16,002 nt of DNA, taken from contig JAKAUH010000548.1 of assembly GCA_021818605.1 (NCBI GenBank), positions 1 to 16,002 on the forward strand. The letters are read 5' to 3'. How positions within the stretch are numbered: the first letter of the stretch is position 1; the number at the start of each line of letters is the position of its first letter. The translations under genes were made by a program, and so were the position numbers. The stretch comes from Planctomycetota bacterium (GTDB lineage Bacteria > Planctomycetota > Planctomycetia > Isosphaerales > Isosphaeraceae). The notes beneath the pieces were generated by a model that worked only from the letters and a program-made list of their open reading frames with translations, searched no databases and was not told the DNA's origin. Positions 8,101 to 15,347 of the stretch are shown piece by piece.

Positions 8101-11100
8101 ACGACGGTCGACGCCCAGGGCCAGCCGATCGGCGAGGAGCTCTCGGCCATGATGATCCAGCAGGTGAAGGTCGAGGGGCGAGTCACCGAGCGCGAGGTCA
8201 AGCAGGAGCGGGTGTCGACGGACAAGAAGACCGGGCATGCCGCGGTGGTGTTCCACGCCGAGGATTCGCAGGGCGGCTCTTATATCCTCCGTGTGGCGGG
8301 CACGGATCGCTTCGGCACGCCGATCGTTGCCGACCACCGGCTGGAGGTCTCGGGCAAGAAGGACCCGACCAAGCTCCGGCTGCTCAGCGACCGGACGCGG
8401 TTCAAGGTCGGAGAGGATGCCCGCGTCAACCTCCACAGCCGCGGCCGCGCCGGGACGGCGCTGCTCACCTGGGAGGCCGACCGCATCCTGTCGTATCGCA
8501 TCGTCACCCTCAAGGAGGGCGACAATCCGACCTCGTGGCAAGTGGATCACGCCGAGTTCCCCAACTTCACCCTGACCGCGGCGCGGATGTGGGAGAACGA
8601 GCTGGACGAGGCGCGGCTGGACGTCCAGGTCGAGCGCGACCTGCGCGTGCTGGTGAAGCCGGCGCGGCCGGTCGTGGGGCCGGGCGAGACGATCGAGCTC
8701 GAGGTCACCACGGTGGACCAGATCGGCCGGCCGGTCTCGGCCGAGCTGTCGCTGGCGATGGTCGATCGCTCGCTGTTGCGGCTGTTCAACGATCGGAAGC
8801 CGGACATCGGCTCGTTCTTCTACAACCAGACGCGCACCGGCGCCTTTTCGACGTCGTCGACGAACACGTTCCGCTATCAGCCCATGACGATCCCGGTGCC
8901 GCAGGCGATTGTCGAGGAAACGGAGCGGGCCGCCGCGATGATGGCGAACGCCGCCGATCGGAGTCGGATCCTCGCGCAGGCCAAGCGCGGAGCGGTGGCC
9001 CAGTTCGACGGGCAAGGTGCACCGAATCAACCGGGCCAGCCGGGGCTGAACAACGCGTTCGGCGGGGTTGCCGGCGTGGCCGCGGCGCCGTCGCCGATGG
9101 AGGCCCAACCGATCGCGGGCGCCAGAAGATTCCGCCTTCGTTCGGAACTCGACGTGGACGCTCCCGCTCTCAGTCGCTTCGCGGACCCCGCCAAGGATGC
9201 GGAGGACGTGAAGAGGGAACTCGCGTCCTCGGTGATCGCAAGGAGCCGGCGGCTCAATGCAAGGCGCTCCGGGATGGCCAAGCTGGGCGACGCCGAGTCG
9301 CGCGAGCGGTTCGTCGAGTCCGCCTACTGGAACCCCGCAGTTGTCACCGGCAAGGACGGCAAGGCCCGCGTGACATTCAAGGCGCCTTCAGCGCTTTCGG
9401 AATATCGGATCACCGCGCGGGGCGTGACCGGCTCGGACACCCTGGCCGGGCAGACCACCGCCAGCCTGACGGTGAAGAAGAGCTTCTTCGTCGATTTGAA
9501 GGCCCCGTCGGCGCTCACGCAGGGCGACCGGCCGCGGTTCATCGCGCAGGTGCATCATGCCGGCGCCCGGGGCAAGCTGACGCTGCAGCTGTCGACGTAC
9601 GCGGGCGGGCGCGACGACGTCTTCCCTCGCGAGCTGGATATCCGCGGCGACGGCGTCGATGAGGTCGTCTTCGAGCCGTATGAAGTGCCCGATGGAGACT
9701 CGCTGCGCCTGACATTGACGGCGACGCTCGGCGAGCAGAAGGACGAGCTGATCCAGGAGGTCCCGATCCGACCGTGGGGGGTGCCGGTGTTTGCCTCATC
9801 CTCGGGGACGAGCCGCGACGGCACGACCGTGTTCGTCGGCCTGCCGGCGGGCCGGAATTACGAGGACCCCGAGCTGACGATCACGCTGGCGCCCAGCATG
9901 CGGCGCCTGCTGGTCGGGCTAGCGCTCGGCGAGACCGGCCGGCCGGGCGAGCCGGTACCGTTCGAGTCGGTGGCGCGCATCCTGCCGCCGCCGACGAACA
10001 CGATCGCCGATCGAGCCGCCGACCTGCTGGCGGCCGCCGCGGTGCGCAGGTATCTTGCCGAGGCGAATGCGACCAACGCACCCGAGGCACACCGGCTCAA
10101 TGCCCTGATCCAGGGGCTCGTCTCGGAGCTGGTCGCCGCGCAGAACCCGGGCGGCGGATGGCCGTGGGTCCCGGCCGGGGATCCGATCATCGTCCGGCCC
10201 GGGCACAACAGCGGCCAGCCCAGCGACCGGATGACCTCGGCCCTCGTCTTCTGGGCCCTCGTCGAGGCCGAGCGGCTGGGCCTGCTCGCCGATTCGAAGG
10301 TACTCGAGGAGGCCACCGGCTATCTCCGCCAGGAAACCGCGCAGCTTGCCGCCGGCGACTGGGACACTCGCGCGGCGCTTTTGCACGCGCTTTCGACCCG
10401 CCGCGGCGCGACGTTCGAGGCGGCCAACAGCCTGAACCGGGTCCGCAATGGGTTGTCGGATTCGGCGCTCGCGTACCTGGCGCTGACGTTCGCCAATCTC
10501 GAGCGCTCCACGATGGCCGGCGAGATCATCGGGCTGCTCGGCCCCCGGGCGAAGACCGAGGCGACCGCGCCCGGCCATCCGCCCCGGTATTACTGGGACC
10601 GCGGGGGCCGGTCGCCGTTCGGCCGCTCGGCCACCGAGATCACCGCGCTCGTCACGCTGGCCTATGCCCGCGTCCGTCCCGACGCCCGCGAGCTGGAGCG
10701 CGCCGTCGACTGGCTGAATGCTCATCGAGCCGGCGGTTGGCTCCCGCGCAAGGCGAAGGGGCCCGCGCTGGCCGCGCTGGCTTCTTATTACGGCCGGGCC
10801 GGCGACGCCGGCGATCGCTATCGCCTGACGGTCACGGTCAACGACGCGCAGGTCGCCGCGGTCGACGTGCAGGGTCAGGTGGAGGGCCGTGCGATCGCCG
10901 TCCCGCGCGCCGCGATCAAGGTCGGGCAGCCGAATCGCATCCGGTTCGAGCTGGAAGGGCGCGGGCAGTTCGGCTACTCGGCCGTGCTTTCGGCGTTCAC
11001 CCGCGACTTCGCGGCCGACCAGGACCGCGTCCACCGCAGGGCCTGGATCGAGCGCAGGGCGTATTACCCGGCGCAGCCCGAACTCGATGGCAAGACGCTG

Positions 11101-13422
11101 CCCGTGGGCTTCTCGGTCGCGGTCAGTCCCACCGTCTTCGAGAACACGGCCACCCAGGTCGGCCTCGGCGGCCGCGCCCGCGTGGCGCTCACCGTGGCAC
11201 GCGACATCTCGTCCGGTAGGCTCAAGCCCGAGGAACAGGACTTCCTCGTCGTGCAGGATCACCTGCCGGCCGGCACGACGTTCATCGACGGCTCGCTCAG
11301 CACGCAGGCATCCTCATACGAGCTGGCCGACGGCGTGCTGACGCTGTACTTCCGCCCCGGCGTGTTCCCGATGACCACGACCTACGACGTCTACGGCTAC
11401 ATCCCCGGCCAGTACCGCACGCTGCCGGCGACGGTGCGGAGCGCCGACGAGCCGGGCCGTTTCCACATCGGCAGGCCGGCCGAGTTCCGCATCCGCGCGG
11501 CGGGCGAGCCTGGTACGGATCCCTACAAGCCGACGCCCGACGAGCTGTATGCCCGCGGCAAGGCCGATTTCGACGCCGGCCGCTTCGCCCGGGCCGCCGA
11601 GTCACTCGAGCCGCTGTTCTCCGACTACAACCTCCGCGACGACGTCGCGAAGGACGCCGCGCGGATGCTTTTGCTCGTGAGCATCGGCGAGCGACGGCCG
11701 CGGCCGATCGTCCAGTACTTCGAGGTCGTCCGCGAGAAGTCACCCGAGCTGATCCTCACCTTCGACCAGTTGATGGCGATCGGATCGGCCTATCGGGATA
11801 TCAAGGAATACGAGCGAGCGATGATCGTCTGGCGCGGGCTGATCGAGGCCAGCTACCTCGAGGACGCCCGGATGGGCGAGCTATTGCGCCAGCGGGGCCA
11901 GTCGCTCGAGGCGACCGCGTCCCTGCTGGACCTCTGGCGGACGTACCCCGATACGCCCTCGATCGATGGCGACTTCTTCGGGCTCTCGCAGGTCCTGGTT
12001 CAGACGGCCTCGCGGGCATTCACCGACGCCGAGATCCGCCGCGAGCTGGCGGCGGCCGGGATCACGCGGTCGCAACTGCTGCTCCAGTCGATCCGAATGG
12101 TCCAGGCGTTTCTGGCCCGGTCGCCCCGCAGCCCGATGGCCGACGAGGCGAGCCTGGCGCTCGTGGGTGCCTTCATCGAGCTCGAGGACTTTCCCTCGGT
12201 CGTCCGGCTGGCGTCGCGGTTCGCCCGGCTGTTCCCCAGGAGCACGTTCCTCGACAGCTTCCAGTACAGCGAGGCGCTGGGCGACTTCCACCTCGGCAAA
12301 TATGACCGCGCGATCGAGGTGGCCGGCGCGATCGCCAGGGCGACCTACAAGGACGCCGCTGGCGCCGAGCAGCCGAGCCCCAACAAGTGGCAGGCGGTCT
12401 ACATCCTGGGCCAGATTTATGACTCCCGACGGCAGCCGGCGAAGGCGCTCGAATACTACCGCCAGGTCGCCGAGCGGTTCAGCGACGCGGCCGACGCGAT
12501 CCGGTCCTTCACCCGCAAGGAGCTGAAGGTCGCCGAGGTCACCGTGATCCGGCCCGCGAAGCCGCCCGTGGTGGCTGGCGGCCTGCGTGCCGTCGGCCTG
12601 GCTCCGCCGCCCGGCGATGCGAACGAGCCGCCGAGCACGCCGTCGATTTTGCTCGAATACCGCAACATCGCCCGCGTGGATGTGAAGGTCTACCCGGTGG
12701 ACCTGATGCAGCTCTATCTCACCCGGCGCAACCTCAACGGGATCGCCGGCATCGACCTCTCGGGCATCACGCCGATGGTGGATCGGACCGTCGAGCTGGG
12801 CAGCGGGGCCGACTTCGAGGACAGGAAGAAGCGGATCGACCTCGACCTGCGCAAGGACGGGGCGTACCTCGTGCTGATCCGCGGCGAGAACCTGCATGCC
12901 TCGGGCATCGTGCTGGTCTCGCCGCTGGAGCTGGAGGTGCTGGAGGAGGACGGTCAGGTCCAGATCGGGCCCGGCTCCACGAAGATCTCTCCGGGCCGCG
13001 TCCGCGTGATCGTGCACGACGCGCGCACCGGCGACCTGTTGCCAAAGGTTGACGTCAAGGTGATCGGCAACGCCGACACTCGATTCGTGTCGGGCCAGAC
13101 CGACCTTCGCGGCGTGTTCGTCGCCGAGGGATCGACGGGCGCGATCACGGCGGTGGCACGACGAGGGACGAGCGAATACGCATTCTACCGGGGAACTCGC
13201 TTCGTCGTCGGTGACGCCCGCAGGCCGGTGGGCGCGAGCGGACTCCCGGGGCCGGGAATGACTCCAGGACCACCGGCCGCCGCCAGGCCCGAGGCGGCGC
13301 TCGACGCCAACCTCAAGATGCAAAACGCGGCGAACTCGCTCAAGCAGGTCGAGCGGTTGCAGCAGCGATACGTCCAGCCGTCGAAGAACATGCCGGGCGC
13401 CGCGGCCGGCGAGTTCCGCTGA
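5182..13422 (+). CDS. Giant exported alpha-2-macroglobulin-like protein with TPR and MG modules on both flanks; no thioester
   Basis: This 2746-residue protein has a signal peptide (hydrophobic stretch at about 12-28, then GARGQDDG). Domain order by residue: TPR array about 50-545; MG-like pair about 551-710; MG2 about 753-850 (TDRPAYRPGQKVSIRG); further MG domains about 854-1160; A2M_N_2/MG6-like end with SLAMVDRSLLRLF near 1187-1199; flexible bait-position linker about 1215-1373; A2M/MG7 segment from about 1377 (SAYWNP, then KAPSALSEYRITARG); toroid-like helices about 1594-1870 (AQNPGGGWPW); receptor or bMG10-like beta domain about 1880-2095 (VVQDHLPAGTTF); second TPR array about 2113-2450; second MG-like pair about 2488-2670; low-complexity tail. 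Family members trap proteases or shape the periplasm. The CxEQ thioester is absent and I see no cysteine at all, so covalent trapping is excluded. YfaS/MagD-like thioester-less members are the nearest precedent. It probably acts outside the cytoplasm as a scaffold or non-covalent inhibitor (inference). Confidence 0.88.
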   Translation: MGATSHGSPGRWVGWLAIWGGAILVFGARGQDDGGRPGAGAAAVPSARGAVEPSAPVLPEAVVAAMQESRFDDARRAIQKLRDRAAGDDRSYFTYLAAVAERLAGRRAEARALLQSALVDAPAGRWTAKIRFELADIELAGGNPAAAESLAQAEAARVLAPGRKDRIAEVYRTFALRRLKPDDPVVPADPEAAYALFEQAHELARGETLRAELRDAMGRASLQGRNPGRAVQNFEAYLREHPEGAGRFAVRFRLGEAQRGVNQPLQARLTWSDLARDIERLGAARTTPELAARRASALYEIATTHGIPSPPDDASLNLGVAALRRFLAAAPGHPKSVRAAYSIAAAYLARGKASEAYDALTKFLAEDSFRIETDEAKRDWAELSMQAAFEIGRVLQGQQRYAEAIAAWKGYLARFPNGPQGADAQRAILDTQLLIAVDHLQRKHYTEARDTWSDFVGRNPLDERVPGILYQIGDSFERQQQFDRAIAAWETLAGKFPDSEPAAHGVFQTAVILETEKGHLAAAIEKYRSIKAEPWKSRGAQRVAVMESKQLAVITPRAFRSGDAPHLRISTRNIETLHFTAYRLDAESYFRNKQVLGGVESLDIGLVAPDATWNVPVPGYARYRPLDLTYDLKRLDLPGVYAVKVTDEKTLQATTMVVGSDVEAIMKTSASQLLVLAQDMKTGRGRPGARVLVADGGQVVLEAKTGPDGVLLHTWNPVRAGNQGLRFLVLDGPHVGGTALGVPGQVAQGLSPRAYIDTDRPAYRPGQKVSIRGVVREVREGQYAANAGASYRFEVADSRGRLIASKEVKLSEFGTFHETVALGSAAPLGVYRVSVSQPGKSAFHGAFQVQAYQIEPIELEFRLAKSVIHRGETVEGDVEARYQYGAPMASRPIDVSLPDGRTLHGTTDAAGKFHVTFPTDSFAEEQTLGLTARLPQDNVSASAQVRVAVRGFEIALRTARGIYLDGESIPLEITTVDAQGQPIGEELSAMMIQQVKVEGRVTEREVKQERVSTDKKTGHAAVVFHAEDSQGGSYILRVAGTDRFGTPIVADHRLEVSGKKDPTKLRLLSDRTRFKVGEDARVNLHSRGRAGTALLTWEADRILSYRIVTLKEGDNPTSWQVDHAEFPNFTLTAARMWENELDEARLDVQVERDLRVLVKPARPVVGPGETIELEVTTVDQIGRPVSAELSLAMVDRSLLRLFNDRKPDIGSFFYNQTRTGAFSTSSTNTFRYQPMTIPVPQAIVEETERAAAMMANAADRSRILAQAKRGAVAQFDGQGAPNQPGQPGLNNAFGGVAGVAAAPSPMEAQPIAGARRFRLRSELDVDAPALSRFADPAKDAEDVKRELASSVIARSRRLNARRSGMAKLGDAESRERFVESAYWNPAVVTGKDGKARVTFKAPSALSEYRITARGVTGSDTLAGQTTASLTVKKSFFVDLKAPSALTQGDRPRFIAQVHHAGARGKLTLQLSTYAGGRDDVFPRELDIRGDGVDEVVFEPYEVPDGDSLRLTLTATLGEQKDELIQEVPIRPWGVPVFASSSGTSRDGTTVFVGLPAGRNYEDPELTITLAPSMRRLLVGLALGETGRPGEPVPFESVARILPPPTNTIADRAADLLAAAAVRRYLAEANATNAPEAHRLNALIQGLVSELVAAQNPGGGWPWVPAGDPIIVRPGHNSGQPSDRMTSALVFWALVEAERLGLLADSKVLEEATGYLRQETAQLAAGDWDTRAALLHALSTRRGATFEAANSLNRVRNGLSDSALAYLALTFANLERSTMAGEIIGLLGPRAKTEATAPGHPPRYYWDRGGRSPFGRSATEITALVTLAYARVRPDARELERAVDWLNAHRAGGWLPRKAKGPALAALASYYGRAGDAGDRYRLTVTVNDAQVAAVDVQGQVEGRAIAVPRAAIKVGQPNRIRFELEGRGQFGYSAVLSAFTRDFAADQDRVHRRAWIERRAYYPAQPELDGKTLPVGFSVAVSPTVFENTATQVGLGGRARVALTVARDISSGRLKPEEQDFLVVQDHLPAGTTFIDGSLSTQASSYELADGVLTLYFRPGVFPMTTTYDVYGYIPGQYRTLPATVRSADEPGRFHIGRPAEFRIRAAGEPGTDPYKPTPDELYARGKADFDAGRFARAAESLEPLFSDYNLRDDVAKDAARMLLLVSIGERRPRPIVQYFEVVREKSPELILTFDQLMAIGSAYRDIKEYERAMIVWRGLIEASYLEDARMGELLRQRGQSLEATASLLDLWRTYPDTPSIDGDFFGLSQVLVQTASRAFTDAEIRRELAAAGITRSQLLLQSIRMVQAFLARSPRSPMADEASLALVGAFIELEDFPSVVRLASRFARLFPRSTFLDSFQYSEALGDFHLGKYDRAIEVAGAIARATYKDAAGAEQPSPNKWQAVYILGQIYDSRRQPAKALEYYRQVAERFSDAADAIRSFTRKELKVAEVTVIRPAKPPVVAGGLRAVGLAPPPGDANEPPSTPSILLEYRNIARVDVKVYPVDLMQLYLTRRNLNGIAGIDLSGITPMVDRTVELGSGADFEDRKKRIDLDLRKDGAYLVLIRGENLHASGIVLVSPLELEVLEEDGQVQIGPGSTKISPGRVRVIVHDARTGDLLPKVDVKVIGNADTRFVSGQTDLRGVFVAEGSTGAITAVARRGTSEYAFYRGTRFVVGDARRPVGASGLPGPGMTPGPPAAARPEAALDANLKMQNAANSLKQVERLQQRYVQPSKNMPGAAAGEFR

Positions 13423-13447
13423 TCGGATCGCGGGGGAGCCAGGCTTC

Positions 13448-13476
13448 TTGTGGGCGCGCGGCGGGGCCGTTATAAC
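13448..13476 (+). promoter_or_regulatory. Candidate sigma70-like promoter for the NIPSNAP gene
   Basis: TTGTGG (13448-13453) and TATAAC (13471-13476) are separated by exactly 17 bases. The -10 box matches TATAAT at 5 of 6 positions. Transcription would begin near 13483, giving a leader of about 50 bases before the ATG at 13535. This suggests the NIPSNAP gene can be transcribed independently of the giant gene ending at 13422. Confidence 0.5.
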
Positions 13477-13517
13477 CGAGCCGATCCCGCACGCAACCCA
13501 ACCCACACGTGTCCCAC

Positions 13518-13523
13518 AAGGAG
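13518..13523 (+). promoter_or_regulatory. Ribosome-binding site deciding the NIPSNAP start
   Basis: AAGGAG lies 11 bases before ATG 13535. It favours that ATG, followed by a clean signal peptide, over the in-frame TTG at 13448, which coincides with the candidate -35 box. Confidence 0.65.
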
Positions 13524-13534
13524 CCGCTCACCCG

Positions 13535-14014
13535 ATGAAACGCATCCTGACAACCTCTCTGATCGCGCTGGCCGTGCTGGTCGTGGCCCGCTTCGAGGAC
13601 GGATCTGTGTCCGCCAGCAATGATGCGAAATCGCCGAAGCCCGAGGCCGGCGCCGGCAGCCTGCCAGCCGCCGCCGACCATCGCGTCTTCGAGCTGCGGA
13701 CCTATCACACCAACGAGGGTAAGCTCGATGATCTGAACAGGCGATTCCGCGATCATACCTGCGAGTTGCTCAAGAAGCACGGTGCCGAGCTGATCGGCTT
13801 CTGGACGCCGACCGACGAGAAGGACGGCAAGGGGAGCACGCTGGTCTACATGCTCGCCTTCCCCAGCCGCGAGGCGGCGAAGCAGACCTGGTCCGAGTTC
13901 GGCAAGGACCCCGAGTGGCAGCGGGTGTTCAAGGAGAGCCGCAAGGACGGCGCGCTGGTGAAGAAGGTCGACTCGGTCTTCCTCGAGCCGACCGATTACA
14001 GCAACCTCAAGTGA
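13535..14014 (+). CDS. Secreted NIPSNAP-family protein
   Basis: This is a 159-residue protein starting at ATG 13535, chosen because AAGGAG precedes it and a signal peptide follows (MKR, then hydrophobic residues 4-18). Cleavage is likely near VSA at 25-27. A low-complexity linker to about residue 48 leads into one NIPSNAP domain at about 51-156. This is a dimeric alpha+beta (ferredoxin-like) barrel family, recognised here by VFELRTYHTNEGKLDDL at the start, a central HGAELIGFW strand and VDSVFLEPTDYS at the end. Molecular function is not established for bacterial members, which are common as exported proteins in planctomycetes. There is one cysteine (residue 76). It lies 112 bases after the giant gene with its own candidate promoter and runs into a hairpin at 14041-14072. 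The family call is confident; the function is unknown. Confidence 0.85.
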   Translation: MKRILTTSLIALAVLVVARFEDGSVSASNDAKSPKPEAGAGSLPAAADHRVFELRTYHTNEGKLDDLNRRFRDHTCELLKKHGAELIGFWTPTDEKDGKGSTLVYMLAFPSREAAKQTWSEFGKDPEWQRVFKESRKDGALVKKVDSVFLEPTDYSNLK

Positions 14015-14040
14015 TCGCGCCACGCATCACGCAGGTCTGG

Positions 14041-14072
14041 GGGTGAGCCAGCCGCTCGTGCGAGGCTCACCC
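14041..14072. terminator. Hairpin at convergent gene junction, possible bidirectional terminator
   Basis: GGGTGAGCC (14041-14049) and GGCTCACCC (14064-14072) form a perfect 9-bp inverted repeat. CGC/GCG (53-55 and 60-62) can extend the stem around a TCGT loop. It lies 27 bases after the NIPSNAP stop, and its right arm covers the stop codon of the minus-strand HD-GYP gene at 14067-14069. There is no T-run on either side, so it is not a canonical intrinsic terminator, although such hairpins without a U-tract are common in high-GC genomes. Confidence 0.5.
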
Positions 14073-15242
14073 TCGTCCCAGCGCCGCGTCAACCGCGCCG
14101 ATGAGGCTCTCGCCCAGGCCCTTCTGGCGGATCGCCTCGACGTCGGCGCGGCAGGCGAAGAGGGCATCCACGATCCGCGGGTCCCACTGCCGGCCGCGGC
14201 CCTCGTGGAAGATCTGGTCGATCTGGTTCAGACCGAGCCGCCGGCGATACGGCCGGTTGCTCGACATCGCGTCGAACGAGTCGGCCACCGCGAGAATCCG
14301 CGCCTCGACGGGGATCGCGTCGCCCGAGAGGCGGTCGGGATATCCGGTGCCGTCGTAGCTCTCGTGATGGTGCCGCACGCCCGGCAGAATATGATTGAGC
14401 TTCTTCAGGTCGCGGAGGATCCGCACGCCGATCTCGACGTGCGCCTGGATCTTCTGGTACTCGTCCGCGGACAGCGGGCTCTGCTTGTTCAGCACCTCGT
14501 CGTCGACGCCGATCTTGCCAACGTCGTGCAAGAGCCCGGCGACGTACAGGTCCGCATGCTGTGGTGCGGGCAACTCCAGCTCCTCGGCCAGCCGGACCGC
14601 AATCCGCGCGACGCGCTCGGAGTGGCCCGAGGTATACGGGTCCTTGGCGTCGATCGCGGCGGTGAGCGCCCGGATCACGCCGAACAGCAGGCCCTTGAGC
14701 TCGGCATAGATCCCCGAGTTCGCGAGCTGGGTTCCGATCAGCGAGGCAACGTAGTGGATCCGCTCGACCTCGGCCGGCAGGAACGCGCGGCCACCCGGCG
14801 GGTTGACCGCAACGACCCAACCGGCATGGCCGGCGGAGGCCCGAGCATATTCCTTGACCGTCGGCATCGGCACGGGCGCAACGCTACCCGCCGCGTCCCG
14901 CGCTCCGGCGGTCGCCAGCTCGCGGTAGTCGATCCAATCCACCCCCTCGACGCGTCCCGCGATGATGGGCGGCTCGCCTTGATCCCGGGGAATCCAGACC
15001 ACGGCCTGGGCCCCAAGCGACGCGCGGAGCACGTTCGCCGCCAGCTCGCGGAAGCGCGTGGGCGGCTCGGAGATCCGCAAGCGGCGGATCAGCCGCCGAA
15101 TCGCGACATGTTCGCTGCCCGGTTCGCGGTCGTGGTTGTTGTGATTGGTGTTGTCACGGTCTCGGTCGTCGACCTCCTCGACGTGCGCGGTGAGTTCGCT
15201 AACGGCCGCCATGACGGAATTCGCCTGGTGCTGGACCTGCAT
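14067..15242 (-). CDS. GAF-like/HD-GYP domain protein, probable cyclic-di-GMP phosphodiesterase
   Basis: I place the start at ATG 15242 (391 residues) because GAGAGG lies five bases upstream. An in-frame TTG/ATG pair at 15311/15308 would add 23 residues but has no ribosome-binding site. An N/D/H-rich linker (about 25-40) leads to a divergent GAF-like sensory region at about 45-175. The HD-GYP domain spans about 185-370. It shows HSERVA (207-212), LLHDVGKIG with the HD pair at 239-240, H268, HHESYDGTGYP (292-302) and AVADSFDAM with D321, so the metal-binding and GYP residues all appear intact. The family hydrolyses cyclic-di-GMP (to pGpG or GMP) in the cytoplasm. No receiver domain or membrane helix is present, so activity is presumably set by the GAF-like region. 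It lies 105 bases downstream of the same-strand ABC ATPase gene and may be cotranscribed. Confidence 0.88.
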   Translation of the reverse strand: MQVQHQANSVMAAVSELTAHVEEVDDRDRDNTNHNNHDREPGSEHVAIRRLIRRLRISEPPTRFRELAANVLRASLGAQAVVWIPRDQGEPPIIAGRVEGVDWIDYRELATAGARDAAGSVAPVPMPTVKEYARASAGHAGWVVAVNPPGGRAFLPAEVERIHYVASLIGTQLANSGIYAELKGLLFGVIRALTAAIDAKDPYTSGHSERVARIAVRLAEELELPAPQHADLYVAGLLHDVGKIGVDDEVLNKQSPLSADEYQKIQAHVEIGVRILRDLKKLNHILPGVRHHHESYDGTGYPDRLSGDAIPVEARILAVADSFDAMSSNRPYRRRLGLNQIDQIFHEGRGRQWDPRIVDALFACRADVEAIRQKGLGESLIGAVDAALGRG

Positions 15243-15247
15243 CGGTG

Positions 15248-15253
15248 CCTCTC
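15248..15253 (-). promoter_or_regulatory. Ribosome-binding site deciding the HD-GYP start
   Basis: On the minus strand GAGAGG lies five bases before ATG 15242. The alternative upstream ATG at 15308 is preceded by pyrimidine-rich and mixed sequence with no purine-rich Shine-Dalgarno. Confidence 0.5.
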
Positions 15254-15347
15254 GGGAAGGTGTCGTCCATCGCCAGTCTAGAACACAGATTTGCAGGCGT
15301 CCGTTCATCAACCCGGACGAGGAGGTGATCGCATCGGCGCGACGGCG

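Noticed and set aside
6982..9108. 708-codon minus-strand open frame opposite the A2M-like gene
   Set aside because: It is a high-GC shadow of the plus-strand gene. The translation is rich in Arg, His, Asp and Leu without domains, while the plus frame shows clear MG2 and A2M features.
9919..11262. 447-codon minus-strand open frame opposite the toroid region
   Set aside because: Shadow of the plus-strand toroid and receptor-like coding sequence, with no family motif.
11881..13506. 541-codon minus-strand open frame opposite the second TPR array
   Set aside because: Same shadow effect; Arg/Asp/Leu/Val-rich composition, no recognisable domain, and the opposite strand has convincing TPR and MG sequence.
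13448..14014. In-frame TTG start at 13448 for the NIPSNAP protein
   Set aside because: It overlaps a candidate -35 box and lacks a ribosome-binding site. The ATG at 13535 has AAGGAG and begins a signal peptide.
14067..15311. TTG/ATG start at 15311/15308 for the HD-GYP protein
   Set aside because: No purine-rich ribosome-binding site; ATG 15242 has GAGAGG at good spacing. It remains possible but is less likely.
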